Shown: piece after piece, positions 41,248 to 41,325 of the stretch | How the letters are laid out: each line of letters begins with the position of its first letter | How positions within the stretch are numbered: position 1 is the stretch's first letter | Source: Paenibacillus lacisoli | GTDB taxonomy: Bacteria > Bacillota > Bacilli > Paenibacillales > Paenibacillaceae | Direction of reading: 5' to 3' | NCBI RefSeq assembly: GCF_030580655.1 | Contig: NZ_JAUQTB010000022.1 | Location: 1 to 41,325 of the forward strand | DNA: 41,325 nucleotides | Position numbers and translations under genes: made by a program | The notes under the pieces: model-generated | The model's input: only the letters and a program-made list of their open reading frames with translations | The model's database searches: none | Told to the model about the DNA's origin: nothing

Positions 41248-41325
41248 GTGGAGTTGTCAACAAAAGTGCAGTTTGAAAACACCCCTCATACAGAAATCCC
41301 GTGATTAAGCTGCTTGTGACAGCAT
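41248..41325. mobile_element. Possible insertion sequence end at the window's right edge
   Basis: The Rhs homology stops near 41193. From about 41248 the DNA (GTGGAGTTGTCAACAAAAG, TGCAGTTTGAAAACACCCC) looks like the tip of an insertion sequence, possibly of the IS1182 kind. No transposase frame is visible in the short piece, so this is a guess supported mainly by the broken Rhs frame. Confidence 0.35.

Noticed and set aside
1..41325. CRISPR arrays, tRNA or rRNA genes, riboswitches
   Set aside because: No spaced direct repeats, cloverleaf-type patterns or conserved aptamer cores were noticed on either strand; the only exact repeat of note is the 52-bp tandem pair.

Overview
The window reads as accessory chromosome from a Gram-positive soil bacterium of the Bacillota, most likely Paenibacillus. 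This is an inference from gene content: YesM/YesN two-component genes beside LplABC-type sugar transport genes, a copper-amine-oxidase-like stalk protein, GH43 xylosidases, strong AGGAGG-type ribosome sites and classical hairpin-plus-T terminators. Both ends lie in or next to mobile or repeated DNA: an IS3-family transposase tail at 1-246, and an Rhs gene whose frame is cut off close to the right edge. The piece may therefore be a contig that stops at repeats. No rRNA, tRNA or CRISPR array was seen.

Layout. (1) 1-3.3 kb: IS3 remnant, a small Xre regulator/membrane protein pair, a decayed tyrosine recombinase, a stalk-domain secreted protein between two related 52-53 bp imperfect palindromes, and a membrane protein. 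(2) 3.4-12 kb: mostly minus-strand single genes: a YcaQ/AlkZ-like DNA glycosylase broken by one in-frame TAG, two unknown proteins, a PadR regulator overlapping a BtrH-like acyltransferase, a PanE C-terminal remnant, a WYL regulator, an alpha/beta hydrolase with an extra C-terminal domain, and a small membrane protein. (3) 12.1-20 kb: TetR plus methionine aminopeptidase, an M28-like membrane peptidase facing another TetR, an SDR/heme-degrading-like pair, and a TetR divergent from a MATE exporter with three matching operator sites between them.

(4) 20-37.5 kb: a xylan/arabinoxylan-type carbohydrate locus. It has remnants of a CE1 esterase-CBM6 protein and of an SGNH-like esterase, a GH43 enzyme, a zinc alcohol dehydrogenase divergent from a MerR/AdhR-like activator (a 19-bp-spacer promoter is visible), and a run of yesN-yesM-yesN, two permeases and a lipoprotein binding protein with a cre-like site at the promoter. 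A serine hydrolase, an ArsR-type regulator with a large C-terminal domain and a divergent second GH43 complete it. The likely logic is that the sensor kinase detects a sugar or its binding protein, the AraC-type regulators switch on the importer, CcpA represses it when glucose is present, and the intracellular GH43 enzymes cut the imported oligosaccharides.

(5) 37.6-41.3 kb: an Rhs polymorphic-toxin locus read leftwards: Rhs core end, an autocleaving HINT domain, a C-terminal toxin of unrecognised family, a probable immunity gene, then a trail of displaced modules (DUF4259, a toxin tail scrap, a frameshifted Imm53-like gene, an Rhs core scrap, a broken DUF7336-like gene, DUF4279). The most striking observation is an exact 52-bp tandem duplication inside the HINT domain. 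It puts the toxin out of frame with the Rhs core, and removing one copy restores the fusion exactly.
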